Below are positions 34,169 through 45,497 of a DNA stretch of 64,000 nt, in pieces (position 1 is the first letter of the stretch; every line of letters begins with the position of its first letter). The notes beneath the pieces are model-generated. The model was not told where the DNA came from, made no database searches, and worked only from the letters and a program-made list of their open reading frames with translations. This stretch comes from Linyphia triangularis (lineage: Eukaryota; Arthropoda; Arachnida; Araneae; Linyphiidae), in assembly GCA_963978545.1 (NCBI GenBank), contig OZ021725.1, positions 12,539,197 through 12,603,196 on the forward strand. Reading direction: 5' to 3'. The position numbers and the translations under genes are program-made.

Positions 34169-34834
34169 TTACACTTGGAGTTTGTTACTTTGGGCAAGTG
34201 TTTCTTGAAGTAACTGTTTTTTGTGTGCCTCTTGCTGTATATATTTTTCTTTGCGTAACTGTTGTGAGGCTTTGTGTTTTTTCATTTCTTCTGAAATATT
34301 TTCATCCGATGAGGTGTTGCAGGCGTCATCACTATATGCATACAAATGTATTTTATGACCTCTACGACGAACCAATCTACGATATTCCTTACATCCACAA
34401 CGACAAAAATTAACACTTCCACAAGACCTGCAAGCCAAACCTCTCACGAGAAGTTGAGGAATTTTGAAACAATGAGACTTGCAACAGTATAATCTGTCGG
34501 TATCTGTCGGTACGAGTTCAACAAAGGCACCATTTATTCTCACCTTTTGAGTGTCTTTTTTCCATTTGTTTGCTCGATGCGTTTTACACAAGCAGAAGCA
34601 TCGTCCTTCGCAGAGCATGCATTTAATTTCTTTAATCTGAGTTAATTTATTGCATTTGTCTTTGCAGCAAAAGTTTTTAAGAAGATTTTGATTGTACGTT
34701 TTGCATCGACAGCAGCAGTAAGAGAAAGCCTTGCACTTTGTACACGCAATGCCGTCGACCTGTTCAAGGGGAGCCTGGAAACACTTCAAGTCGCAACAGT
34801 AGTATACACGTCGTGGGTTGATAGAAGAATCCAT
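34169..34834 (-). CDS. Triplicated Cys-module protein (221 aa)
   Basis: ATG 34834. Three consecutive modules with the same plan, (F/Y)CCxxxC(F/N)K/Q...(A/K)CxxC......(F/Y)CxCxCK, lie near residues 11-45, 54-86 and 115-151. Each module has eight or nine Cys and would bind two zinc ions. The C-terminal ~65 residues are a charged helix. A zinc-binding adaptor or nucleic-acid protein is likely. I know no family with this exact triplet. Confidence 0.68.
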   Translation of the reverse strand: MDSSINPRRVYYCCDLKCFQAPLEQVDGIACTKCKAFSYCCCRCKTYNQNLLKNFCCKDKCNKLTQIKEIKCMLCEGRCFCLCKTHRANKWKKDTQKVRINGAFVELVPTDTDRLYCCKSHCFKIPQLLVRGLACRSCGSVNFCRCGCKEYRRLVRRRGHKIHLYAYSDDACNTSSDENISEEMKKHKASQQLRKEKYIQQEAHKKQLLQETLAQSNKLQV

Positions 34835-34935
34835 TATTTCAATTATACCAAATTTGGACGATGCGAGTTCAGAAATGAAAGATGTTGACAAGCAAAATAC
34901 AAACAAGTTGTCAGGTCTGTGTAGAAATTTGTTGT

Positions 34936-35140
34936 TAGTCAATCATGTTGAATCGGAAGGAATATTTCAAATGGTATTGCAAAGTGGAAGGGAAGACACC
35001 GGCAACTGGTACGAGAGGGTACGGCAACAAACGTATCGAAAGATGCGTCTAGCGGGAGCAAGAGAAGAGGTAGGTCCGTCCAGGTTAAGGTCTGGAAGCC
35101 GAATGATTTGTCTGTGGCATACGGGTCGTATATATACCAA
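34936..35140 (-). promoter_or_regulatory. Promoter and 5' leader duplicated from 32520-32707
   Basis: TATA at 35129-35137, TCATT with +1 at 35104, DPE GGACC at 35077-35073. The ~160-bp leader is ~85 % the same as that of the 388-aa gene, including a copy of its start: ATG ATT GAC then TAA. This leaves a three-codon upstream frame before ATG 34834. Confidence 0.75.
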
Positions 35141-35142
35141 CC

Positions 35143-35252
<110 letters not shown>

Positions 35253-35254
35253 AT

Positions 35255-35334
35255 ACCATACCACGGTTTTGACTTGAGACTTTTTTTAATTTTTACAAAG
35301 ACCTCCAGCGTCAGAATTTTTTTCTTCACGTCTT

Positions 35335-35383
<49 letters not shown>

Positions 35384-35600
35384 CACGTCTCAGAATTTTT
35401 TTTCTCGTTTCGAAATTATATTTTTTAGGGTGGGTCAAAACGTTCAGCGTCAACCTTGTCCTGTGACTTCAAAACCAGTCCTTCTCTTGCGTCGCTGTAA
35501 TGAGGTGTAAGATGCTCACGAAGCAGCTTCGACCCCTTATCTCGACCCTTGTTTCAATCCCTTGTTGGTCCCTCTTTATTCTTGCATCTCTTGCGTCGTC
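35255..35600. repeat. Spacer repeat copy 6
   Basis: As 7670-7960, with a 47-bp T-run inserted. A partial copy of the right end continues to 35660. Confidence 0.8.
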
Positions 35601-35703
35601 GAGATGTCCACGAAGCAGCTTCACGAGAAGTTCTCTTGAGCCCTTGGTGTCCCTTTTTTACTAACGTCAAAAACCCTTATCAATGGACCAGGTCATAAGG
35701 GCT

Positions 35704-35841
35704 TCAACCCCCTTCTTTAGATTCATCACATTTCAAGCATAGACCTTCGGGTTCCAGTACAATATAGCAATCATCGGCAGTATCGCACTCTACAAACCCG
35801 AGGGTTCGATGGCATTTAATACATTTGACCACCTTGCACAT
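35704..35841 (-). CDS. 45-aa zinc-ribbon protein
   Basis: ATG 35841, TGA 35704. Cys at CIKC near 7-10 and CLKC near 35-38, with two more between (ECDTADDC), a compact zinc-ribbon pattern. Divergent from the P33-like gene with 32 bp between ATGs. Function unknown. Confidence 0.5.
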   Translation of the reverse strand: MCKVVKCIKCHRTLGFVECDTADDCYIVLEPEGLCLKCDESKEGG

Positions 35842-35873
35842 GTTCCTCTTGTTATCTCAAAAATCAAGATAGC

Positions 35874-36752
35874 ATGAGATACCAAACGTACAAACTGCTT
35901 CGTCGAGCTCATCTCGGGGATGTAGATGCAAATGCCCTCATCCAGACCTCAGAGACTGACCCGCATCTTCGACATACAATTGGTCTGTTGACTAAAACCG
36001 ATACTCCTCACGTGCAGTGGGACACGACTCCCTTCACCACCCATTTTCGTTCGGTTCCCGCTCGAGAACGTCTTGACCAAACGGTCATTACCTTTCTTTT
36101 GAGGATCGTTGCCATCGTCAAGGAGGAATGGTACGTGAGGTCGTTTCAAAAACCGGGATCGTGGGGTGCCTCGCTCGCTTGGATCCAGCTTCTCAAAGAC
36201 TGTATCTTTACAATCTTGACACTGGCTTACGATTTGCGCTGGACATCTGAACATTTAATTCAATTGGACGAGCTCGTCTTGCAGTTGGTACACGACGGCC
36301 AGACTGACGCTCTCCGCAAGTTTATGCAAACTCTCGGTATTACCATGTCTCGAGAAACACCGTTCGAAGCTGAAATGTTATCTGAAAAATTAAATTTTCT
36401 CTACATTGGGCAGATGGGATCTTTTTTCTGGAGACTTTTACACTGGATGGCCGAAGCGGTTGCTATGCGGGGTGACCATCCGGACGTGGTGTTGGCCGTT
36501 GCCAAATGGAAGAGTTTGGTGACGGGACCCTTGTACAGATTGCTCCGTTGTCCCATTTGTATGGTACATCTCCAGAATATGATACAAGAACTCGAAGCGC
36601 AATTAATGGACGATACGATAAATTATCCTCTTTTGTGGTACAATATCCATAACCGAGTCTCGATGAACCGACGTGTACTTATCCAACCCTACTCGGAAGA
36701 AGAATATTCAAAGGATTCATCGTTTATGCGTGAAGGTTTAGAACCAAAGTAA
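35874..36752 (+). CDS. p33-like: P33/Ac92-like FAD-linked sulfhydryl oxidase (ERV/ALR fold)
   Basis: 292 aa. The ERV/ALR signature is visible: FFWRLLHWMAEAV near 183-195, the active-site CPIC near 224-227 with H following, and the closing YNIHNRVS near 259-266, which corresponds to the W..HN.VN element. Introduces disulfides into virion proteins, which suits the Cys-rich PIFs. A core gene of baculoviruses and nudiviruses. The 3' end overlaps the convergent 147-aa gene by 64 nt. Confidence 0.8.
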   Translation: MRYQTYKLLRRAHLGDVDANALIQTSETDPHLRHTIGLLTKTDTPHVQWDTTPFTTHFRSVPARERLDQTVITFLLRIVAIVKEEWYVRSFQKPGSWGASLAWIQLLKDCIFTILTLAYDLRWTSEHLIQLDELVLQLVHDGQTDALRKFMQTLGITMSRETPFEAEMLSEKLNFLYIGQMGSFFWRLLHWMAEAVAMRGDHPDVVLAVAKWKSLVTGPLYRLLRCPICMVHLQNMIQELEAQLMDDTINYPLLWYNIHNRVSMNRRVLIQPYSEEEYSKDSSFMREGLEPK

Positions 36753-37132
36753 TTACTTTGTGCAGAGGGTGTCGTGCGAATAGTGTTGATGCGAAGGGTT
36801 TTAAATAAGGGTATGGGGACGGCGACGCGACCACGAGCAGCTAACGCAAAACAATCCCCTCGATAAGGGGGTGAGGACGTGGACCACCATACGATGGAGA
36901 GACCATGACCTATAGAAGAGGAAAAGTAGGAAGTATTAGTCTCTAGTCTTTGGAGAACGGTATCATAGACGAGACCCCCATAAGTACCATAATAGCGATG
37001 AGGATCGATAAACACAAAATTGGGTGCTGGATTCGTGTTGTCGGGAGGCACGGCATCTCGGACGGGGTGGATAGACTGAAAGCGTCGAACGAGCGCTTGT
37101 ACAGAATTGTAAGGTATGTAAACATAGGTCAT
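36689..37132 (-). CDS. Hypothetical 147-aa protein
   Basis: ATG 37132 (MTYVYIPYN); upstream in-frame Met codons fall in the promoter. Beta-rich, with GLVYDTVLQR and a Ser-rich acidic tail. Its last 21 codons lie antisense to the P33-like gene. No family recognised. Confidence 0.6.
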   Translation of the reverse strand: MTYVYIPYNSVQALVRRFQSIHPVRDAVPPDNTNPAPNFVFIDPHRYYGTYGGLVYDTVLQRLETNTSYFSSSIGHGLSIVWWSTSSPPYRGDCFALAARGRVAVPIPLFKTLRINTIRTTPSAQSNYFGSKPSRINDESFEYSSSE

Positions 37133-37215
37133 TGGAAAATGTTTCGGTAATGTATCTGACAGAAGCAGGCTGAGAGATGGAAAGATAAGAGGTCTGTCAG
37201 TGGTTTGGAAGCAAC

Positions 37216-37505
<290 letters not shown>

Positions 37506-37509
37506 TATT

Positions 37510-37780
37510 ATCATGGTTTTTACTAAAGACTTTTTTATAAATTCTACAAAGACCTCCAGCGTCAGATTTTTTTCTTCGCTACTCTAAATTTTTTCTTGCT
37601 GAGAATTTTATCTTCTCGTCTTGAAATTATATTTTCTTAGGGTGGGGTCAAAACCTTCAACCTTGTCCTTCTTTAGTCTTCCGTCTCTTGCGTGCCTGTG
37701 ATGATTTGTAAAATGTCTGTGATGAGTTTTAATATCACCCTTCAAATCTCTTACCCGTCTTCTTTATTAAACCTCAGTCT
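37510..37780. repeat. Spacer repeat copy 7
   Basis: As 7670-7960; ends with ctttattaaacctc. Between it and ATG 37869 a ~45-bp stretch (caagtctgtaaa...catggctcaatctt) is duplicated, including the start codon of the BRO-N gene. Confidence 0.8.
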
Positions 37781-37868
37781 TTGCAAGTCTGTATATTCTT
37801 TATCAAGTCACCTTCTTTGCAAGTCTGTAAAGTCATGGCTCAATCTTACAAGTCTGTAAACTAAAGTC

Positions 37869-38231
37869 ATGGCTCAATCTTTCAATCCTCTGAAACATTG
37901 GGTTTATTTTCGTATCGATTCTCCTCAAAATCTCACCACGCATTCACGTGAAATGATAGTGTACCGCAATCCTAAAGCAGAATTATACTTTTTTGGAAAT
38001 ACCATAGCCGCCTGTCTTGGATTCGAACGACCACACGAAGCGATTCGTTTACGAGTCAGGGACAATGAGAAACATTCCGTTCCCATCGGCAGTGGTATCT
38101 TTTTAAACCAAGCAAGTGTTTTAAAACTGGCAGCCACGGTCCCGGCTCACCAAACCCAATTCAACAATTGGTTCATTCCCTACGTTCAAGGGTGCACGCA
38201 GGGCCGTATTCCTGGTCCCGATTGTCCTTAA
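37869..38231 (+). CDS. BRO-N domain protein (120 aa)
   Basis: The whole protein is a BRO-N (Bro N-terminal) DNA-binding domain: AELYFFGNTIAACLGFERP near 38-56, then EAIRLRVRD, IFLNQASVLKLA and a closing FNNWFIPYV. Full baculovirus BRO proteins are longer (250-500 aa), so this is a minimal form without a C-terminal domain. It probably binds DNA or chromatin. It ends 1 bp from the convergent 271-aa gene. Confidence 0.75.
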   Translation: MAQSFNPLKHWVYFRIDSPQNLTTHSREMIVYRNPKAELYFFGNTIAACLGFERPHEAIRLRVRDNEKHSVPIGSGIFLNQASVLKLAATVPAHQTQFNNWFIPYVQGCTQGRIPGPDCP

Positions 38232-38232
38232 A

Positions 38233-39048
38233 CTACTCGAGAGACAGTGGATTCCTCTTTAAAATAAAATAATGCGGTTCTTCTACCGTTTGTTCGAAAT
38301 CCTTCCAATACCACTCTTCGAGTTTTGTAGACCATCTGCGTTGGACGTTGCGTCGAGACTGATCCAATTGAACCGCCAACACTTCTTCATCCCGTTTGTT
38401 CAACGACACGGAATAGGGGTTACGAAGCAATTCTCGACCCGTCATCAACCGTAGGTAGGCTTCGTGGGCAGAACGAGCTTTCGTCAAGTCGAGATGAACG
38501 TGCTCTGCTGCGTGCGGTGTGTGCGTGGAAGCGTCGTGGAAGATGGGAGGTGTCCAAGACACGGATTGATAGGGTCGTCGGGCCCGCACTGCTCGTGGTT
38601 TTTCGGGTAATAGATGCAAGAGAAAATATTGTTCTTGAACACCCGGCGAGAGGAGGCATAAATGACTTGAAAAGACGACAACGTGATCCACGTGTGGGAG
38701 TTTTGTCACCACGTAACCAAAATAAGGTTCCAGGATGATTAAAAAGTCGAGATGATCCGTAGAATCGACCTGATAAGGTGATCCCGTCGGCTCTTTGGAA
38801 AGGAAACCGACAGTTTCGTTTGGGAAGCAGAGATCCACATAGTAGGTGATGAGATGGGGCTGTCGTCCAATATTACCAAAGACGATGGAGATGGGAGAGG
38901 TGTGACATTTTTTAAAAATGTCTTGAACGGTACGCAACGAATCGCGAACATTTCGGCCCAAGGGTTGACACAATCTACTGGAAGATTCTACGTCTCCTTT
39001 GTACGAATGATATTGAACCGTATCGTTAAACTGAACGTGTTTGGGCAT
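38233..39048 (-). CDS. Hypothetical 271-aa protein
   Basis: ATG 39048. A beta-rich N-terminal domain (ISIVFGNIG, LDFLIILEPYFGYVV) and a basic helical C-terminus (QSRRNVQRRWSTKLEEWYWK). It lies downstream of the RNR pseudogene in the same transcription direction and may be expressed from that promoter. No family recognised. Confidence 0.65.
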   Translation of the reverse strand: MPKHVQFNDTVQYHSYKGDVESSSRLCQPLGRNVRDSLRTVQDIFKKCHTSPISIVFGNIGRQPHLITYYVDLCFPNETVGFLSKEPTGSPYQVDSTDHLDFLIILEPYFGYVVTKLPHVDHVVVFSSHLCLLSPGVQEQYFLLHLLPEKPRAVRARRPYQSVSWTPPIFHDASTHTPHAAEHVHLDLTKARSAHEAYLRLMTGRELLRNPYSVSLNKRDEEVLAVQLDQSRRNVQRRWSTKLEEWYWKDFEQTVEEPHYFILKRNPLSLE

Positions 39049-39059
39049 GTCTTGATTTC

Positions 39060-39862
39060 ATTGGGATTTTTTTAGAAATCTTGAGTAAATTGTCTACCCC
39101 CATTTTGGATATATAAATTTTTTTTCTCTGGAAGCTACAATTTTTCATAAAATCAAATGGAATGACATTCTCCAGCAATCGGTCGGACTCTATATCTTCA
39201 TTCACGCTATTCATTGCAATCGCTCATAAATTTTTGCTCAACAGACACGGTATCTTGTATACTATTTACAATCTGTTGCTCAGTGGGTTTGACATTCAAG
39301 TGTTTCATCAATTGGGGTGCAAAATTGCAATGCAAGCCTTTGTCACCAGTGTGCTGGAAAATGTCAAACCTTTTTATTAACCAAAAGATTGCTAAAAAGT
39401 ATCCTGAGAAAAAGATGCTTTCCACAGCGCCACGAGTCTTTCCCCAAAAAAATAGTATCCTTACTCCACTTTGAAATCCATTCAGCCTTACTTTTGATAC
39501 AAGGGATCGTTTGGATAGCTTTAAAGAGTCTGTAAGGATCGCTTACATACGTATCAATAAGTAAACTGTACATTTCGGAATGCACAGCAATTTGAAACCC
39601 ATAAAAACATCTGGGTATTTATACTTCTTAAGCAAATCTAAGCCGTTCGTACCTTGCAGCAAAAAGGACTAAAAGATGAGAAAAAATGACTTTCATCCTT
39701 GGTACCGTTCCAATGACTCAAATCCTTGGACAAATCTACTTTTTCTACGACCCAAAATGAAGCTATTGCCTTTTTGTACAAACCCCACAAGTCTTTATGT
39801 TGTACAGGATGCAGTACGAAACGATTAGGATTTGGTTCCAAGACATGCTCAACATTAACCAT
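39060..39862 (-). pseudogene. rnr2 (pseudogene): Ribonucleotide reductase small subunit, broken
   Basis: Translated pieces in different frames follow the RNR small-subunit order: a first part with NPNRFVLHPVQ and ASFWVVEKVDLSKDLSHW (from ATG 39862), then [12 protein letters not shown], then [12 protein letters not shown] with DKGLHCNFA, and last NVIPFDFMKN. Segments between them are missing, and at least three frame changes separate them. No full-length product is possible. The enzyme makes the tyrosyl radical needed for dNTP synthesis; its loss implies reliance on the host or another copy. The promoter is still canonical. Confidence 0.85.
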
Positions 39863-39899
39863 GGTTTGTAAATAAAAGTGAGTGAAGAGCAGAGAGAGA

Positions 39900-39963
39900 G
39901 GTCCGTCCATGTCGGGGTCTTGTTGCCTACTGAGCTAACGCCAGGTTTTGGGTTGTATATATA
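39900..39963 (-). promoter_or_regulatory. Core promoter upstream of the RNR pseudogene
   Basis: TATA at 39953-39962, TCAGT with +1 at 39931, DPE GGACC at 39904-39900. Confidence 0.8.
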
Positions 39964-39966
39964 GTA

Positions 39967-40073
<107 letters not shown>

Positions 40074-40154
40074 CACTTATAAACTGTTTTCTTGATACTT
40101 TTTTTAAATTATACAAATACTTCCAGAGCCAGAATATTTTTTTCATCTCAACTC

Positions 40155-40967
40155 TTACTTTGCTACTTCGACTTTTATTTCGCTAGGCGACAACTTTCTC
40201 TTTTTGGATGGCTTCGCACCTTCAGTTTCCTTTGCAGGCTTTCTCATTTTTAAATCCTTCACAAACTTGGAAACATTCTCTTCACCCATTCCCGATAGAT
40301 AATAACCCTTGCAATGAACCAGGGCTTCTTCCGAAACTTCATCTTCCTCAGTGGGTAGTTCGACACCCGTCACATCCTTGAAGGCTTCTCGCAACACTTT
40401 ATACACTTTTGGAGCCAATTTTCCTTCGGGATACCATTTCTTTAATTCGGTATACAGCGATCGGACCAATACGACATGTGTTTCTTTGAGGTCACAGTTT
40501 ACGAGATTCCCTAATGGAAAGCGTAAGTTTTCCAAGTACCGTTTGCAGTCGTATTTCTTGTTTAAAGTCACACTTGCTAACCCGTCCACGGCGGCCAGTG
40601 CATCCACGGTGTTGATATGAGGAGTGAGTCGTTTCAAGAGCCGAACGAGTTTGTCGTTGGGTACGAAATCTTGTGCCAGAAGACTCTCGACCACATCGTC
40701 ATTCGGAACTAATTGACAGAGTTCAGCGGCTACAGTAGGATGGATTCGCGTGTTGTTATAAAACAGGTCAGCTAATTGTTCAAAAGTCAATTGCATGGCA
40801 CTCGCCACAACCTCCACGACACGGTATTTAATGGTTCGCTGGTTCACCAAATCGCTGGACTTTCTAGCACATTCCCTGTAGATGTTACCCACGATTCTAA
40901 CGATATATTCCCTCTCGTGGTCTTCCAGACCCTCGATTTTATCAGCTAAAAGGCAAGGCGTTTGCAT
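40155..40967 (-). CDS. AVDG-family protein C (270 aa)
   Basis: ATG 40967. VDALAAVDGLAS near 119-130 and a Tyr/Leu helical block parallel proteins A and B. The C-terminus is a Lys-rich tail (KPSKKRKLSP), a probable nuclear signal. Predicted entirely helical. It overlaps the upstream partner by 26 nt, as does protein A. The stop codon lies at the junction with a spacer-repeat remnant. Confidence 0.7.
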   Translation of the reverse strand: MQTPCLLADKIEGLEDHEREYIVRIVGNIYRECARKSSDLVNQRTIKYRVVEVVASAMQLTFEQLADLFYNNTRIHPTVAAELCQLVPNDDVVESLLAQDFVPNDKLVRLLKRLTPHINTVDALAAVDGLASVTLNKKYDCKRYLENLRFPLGNLVNCDLKETHVVLVRSLYTELKKWYPEGKLAPKVYKVLREAFKDVTGVELPTEEDEVSEEALVHCKGYYLSGMGEENVSKFVKDLKMRKPAKETEGAKPSKKRKLSPSEIKVEVAK

Positions 40968-41462
40968 GGTGTCTACTCTCTTTATTATCTATTCGTTGGG
41001 TCATGGATGATACAATTATATGTTGTTGATTAAAAATTTGGCCACACATGTATTTTTTGCACTCGTCGGTGCACTGGTCATCTAACCACTCGTGACTGAG
41101 AGTGTCGAGTAAAGGTTCGTCAACCAAGAGGTTTCTTTCGAACGTCAGTACCTTTTCCGCTGACCAAGAAGCCACGTTTTCTCGTGGCGGTAACTCTTTT
41201 CCGTACTCTTTTTGGATCACTTGAAGTATGCAGGTCTTCGAGGACTTTTCCAAAAAGAACTTTTTCTCCAAAAAGTCGCTCGGGGTGACGATACCAATTC
41301 TTTAACGATTCGAGTTTGTTGATACTTTAGCGCGACATACGGGACAGTTTTTGCGCCACTTGGTCCATTCAGCAATAAATCCCGTGTGCAGTCTACGAGG
41401 GTTTGCTCACAGACTCCCTCCTCTAAATGCAACAAAGAGTTGGTGAAAATGTATGGGGACAT
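40942..41462 (-). pseudogene. Partner gene of AVDG C, frameshifted
   Basis: Two minus-strand frames: the 5' part (ATG 41462, MSPYIFTNS, ends at 41217) and the 3' part (open from 41271 but only with TTG, ends at 40942). They overlap by 55 nt in a region with runs TTTTTGG and GAAAAAG. The second frame has no ATG before its last third, so a frameshift within the overlap is likely: mutation, sequencing error in homopolymers, or programmed. Both parts show weak similarity in order to the 141-aa gene at 18741-19166. Confidence 0.5.
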
Positions 41463-41679
41463 GTCGTCTAGATTGAATGAGAGGGACGGAAACGAGAGGG
41501 AATCCCTTCCCAACAGTCTTGGTGAAAACCTTGTATGGAGAAAGTCTTGACTGAGTAAGGTAATGTATAAGGGTAATAACAGAAAGGTCCGTCCAAGTTG
41601 GGGTCCGGCCACCTACTAAGAAAGCCCTAGGTACCGGGGGTCCCGCCAACAGTATTCAGATAGGAGTGAGGAGCAGAGA

Positions 41680-41746
41680 CGTCCTTCCACGTCGGGGTCT
41701 GGGCACCGACTGAGCCAACGACAGGTTTTGGGTTGTATATATATAC
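41680..41746 (-). promoter_or_regulatory. Core promoter for the AVDG C cassette
   Basis: TATA at 41734-41744, TCAGT with +1 at 41711, DPE GGACG at 41684-41680. A decayed second copy lies at 41580-41640. Confidence 0.8.
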
Positions 41747-41748
41747 TT

Positions 41749-42979
<1,231 letters not shown>

Positions 42980-42999
42980 GTCTTTATTTCAACGCCCAT

Positions 43000-44346
43000 T
43001 TACTCTTCCATTGCGTCGTCTTGTTTCACGAGGAGCATTCTCGAAACCTCCAAAATGTCCTCCTCCAATGTCGGGTTACTTCCCAAAAACAGTTTGAGGG
43101 TATCCATCGTCCACGTGTTTTCAATTTTATCAAACTCGCATACTCGGCGAATAAATGTACTCACCACACCATGAATTCGACGCGCCATACCATAAGCCCC
43201 TTTTTTGACGAGACCCGTTCTCGGATCCATATTACAAGCCACGTGACCCAACTGCACCGTAAAACCTAATTGATCTGCGTGGTCTTCAAACATGACGGCT
43301 GGAAACATTTGATTGCTGGCCACCTGCAGTACCTGTTCACTCACATCTGGAAATTTTGCAGCAAACTTGTCCTTGATAAACAGTTCGAGTTGTAAATAGT
43401 TGGGAAGAAAGCTGGATAGGCCCTCGGATGCAGTGCCGGCAAGAATGTCTCGCTTCACATAATAGAGGGGAGTGTTTTTGCGAAAACTCACTTCTGTTTT
43501 TAAAAGTGTTTGCATGGTTTCGACAAAGCAGCAATTTGGGTAATTCTTCCAAAAAAAGTGACCTTTACACACGCGGGCCATCAGATCCAGTGCCCAGTTG
43601 GCCACCACTAGCATATTGGTAGAGCTGACATAGCATCCCAGCATGACGTGAATCACTTCAAAGGGAAGGGAATACTTATTGTACCGGTCTCGGATTGCTT
43701 GTGATAATTTTAATTGAAAAATTAAATCTTTGGCCAGATTCGTTTCCTCTTTGACTGGAGGAAGGAGTAGGTTATCATTGACACAGCGTTTCACAAAGGG
43801 AACGAGTTTTTCAAAATAAAATTCAAAAGGATTAGGGGTGTCTTGGCTAGTCAAGAGTTGGTGCATTGTTCTCAAGAGAGAATCCAAAAAGGATTTTGCG
43901 GCGGGTGTGATTTTGTCTAGAGATTTCGGGTTAGATACAGCTTGGACGTATTTCTTTAAAAATGAGCCCATCAGTTCGGTGGGTGCCTGGTATGAATCAT
44001 TCTGGATGAAAGGAGCGTTGACGGCTCTCATGAGTACAATACTTTCCTTGAGAACACGCAAGGTTTGACCCTGCACGCACTGAGGAAGAATCCCGGTGGC
44101 CCCCAAAATGTAAAAACTCACACGTACGTTATCGTCTCCCGTCTGACGACAGTAGGCTTGAGCCAACGTGCACGAATAGAGACGATCATGTGAAAAATCA
44201 CGATCAATATACTTGTAAATGTCGGGAATAGGAAAGCTTTTGCAGACTTGGCAAAACAAGCTAGGTCCTGGATGAAAGACGACAGCTTCGCGACCGTGAC
44301 ATAAATCAGTTTGGACAAGATGTAAAAAATCTGGTAAAACGTTCAT
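43000..44346 (-). CDS. Hypothetical 448-aa protein
   Basis: ATG 44346. Early Cys pair FCQVC near 32-36. The rest is helical with conserved-looking LGFTVQLGHVACNMDPRTG near 361-379. No membrane segment. First gene of a two-gene message driven from 44539-44602. Size and position would suit a core structural or transcription protein, but I cannot assign it. Confidence 0.65.
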   Translation of the reverse strand: MNVLPDFLHLVQTDLCHGREAVVFHPGPSLFCQVCKSFPIPDIYKYIDRDFSHDRLYSCTLAQAYCRQTGDDNVRVSFYILGATGILPQCVQGQTLRVLKESIVLMRAVNAPFIQNDSYQAPTELMGSFLKKYVQAVSNPKSLDKITPAAKSFLDSLLRTMHQLLTSQDTPNPFEFYFEKLVPFVKRCVNDNLLLPPVKEETNLAKDLIFQLKLSQAIRDRYNKYSLPFEVIHVMLGCYVSSTNMLVVANWALDLMARVCKGHFFWKNYPNCCFVETMQTLLKTEVSFRKNTPLYYVKRDILAGTASEGLSSFLPNYLQLELFIKDKFAAKFPDVSEQVLQVASNQMFPAVMFEDHADQLGFTVQLGHVACNMDPRTGLVKKGAYGMARRIHGVVSTFIRRVCEFDKIENTWTMDTLKLFLGSNPTLEEDILEVSRMLLVKQDDAMEE

Positions 44347-44538
44347 GATTTCGTCTTCTTGTTTACCTCGACGAGAGGGTTATTATTTTTGGAAGGCCTG
44401 AATTGAAAGGTTGTTTGTAAAAAAAATAATATCCCTCAAGGGATGGGAATATTTAAAAATAGGTGTCGAAACAACCTTCCTAGTAGGCGGGTGGCCTGGT
44501 ACAATAGGGTAGCGCGGGGACTGGAGCTGTACATAAGA

Positions 44539-44603
44539 CGTCCTTCCATTTCGGGGTCTGGGCACCGACTGAGCCAACGACAAGTTTTGGGTTGTATATA
44601 TAC
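44539..44603 (-). promoter_or_regulatory. Core promoter for the 448-aa / coiled-coil cassette
   Basis: TATA at 44594-44602, TCAGT with +1 at 44570, DPE GGACG at 44543-44539. Confidence 0.8.
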
Positions 44604-44760
<157 letters not shown>

Positions 44761-44764
44761 AATT

Positions 44765-45356
44765 TTAACGAGACAACCCATTTCTATATTTTCTTTTTCG
44801 TTCCACAACACTAGGTTCAGTTTCATACGACAAGTTACACTTAAAGAACCGGGCGTCTTCTTGTACCAGACTTACCGATTTTGGAATAGCAATCGTTGGC
44901 TCGACCGGAATTCGATCTGAATGTTCGAAAAACTTGGTCTCGCAGCAAGCCGCAATCCCATTTCCTCGCATTCCATTTGTCAATTCCATATTACCCAAAC
45001 GCATTCCCCCCTCTCTCGATCGACCTTTCACAGGCTGACCCGACAACTTGTCGTCCTTGCACGTATGGGGGGCATACAAATGCTCGTCACTAAAATACGC
45101 TATGGCCACGTAAAACGTCTTGGCATAAAACACGCTGGCACCCGGCACGACTTCTCCGTCGCTATTGCGGACCGTTTCAGCATCTTTTCCATCCCCCTTC
45201 CCTACTCCTTCCTTGAATTGACCCATCGTCATGCGGAACGTGCCATACGCATTCACAATCAAATGAGGGGTGACTGTTTCGTCCAACACGGGCATTGCGT
45301 CCATCACGCGCATCACACCCTTTTGCCCGTGGAGACTGCAGAGTTTATCCCCCGTA
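44765..45356 (-). pseudogene. lef-8-like (3' part): RNA polymerase beta (LEF-8/RPB2-like), 3' part of split gene
   Basis: The C-terminal ~197 codons of the second-largest RNA polymerase subunit. Visible: the catalytic HGQKGV-type block just inside the break, VTPHLIVNAYG matching the TPDLIxNPxA block, and GQPVKGRSREGGMRLGNME matching the highly conserved PxxGRxRxGGxRxGxME of RPB2. The gene is cut at 45356 by the palindromic element; reading into the element on this strand meets TAA at once. The 5' part is at 59110-61202. An ATG at 45316 could in principle start a short product, which would lack most of the enzyme. Confidence 0.9.
45351..45356. repeat. Target-site duplication CCCGTA, left copy
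   Basis: Identical to 59110-59115. It occurs once in the uninterrupted gene reading. Confidence 0.9.
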
Positions 45357-45497
45357 AGTAGTTAGAAAATGACAGTCCTGGGCCATGGCGGTATGCGGTA
45401 TGGTATGGTATGGGGGCGTGACCGGAAGGGGCGTGACCGGGAGTTGAGTTGTTCCCCTCCAGCTGTTGTTTTAGTTTCATTATAAGCTGTTTGTGTA

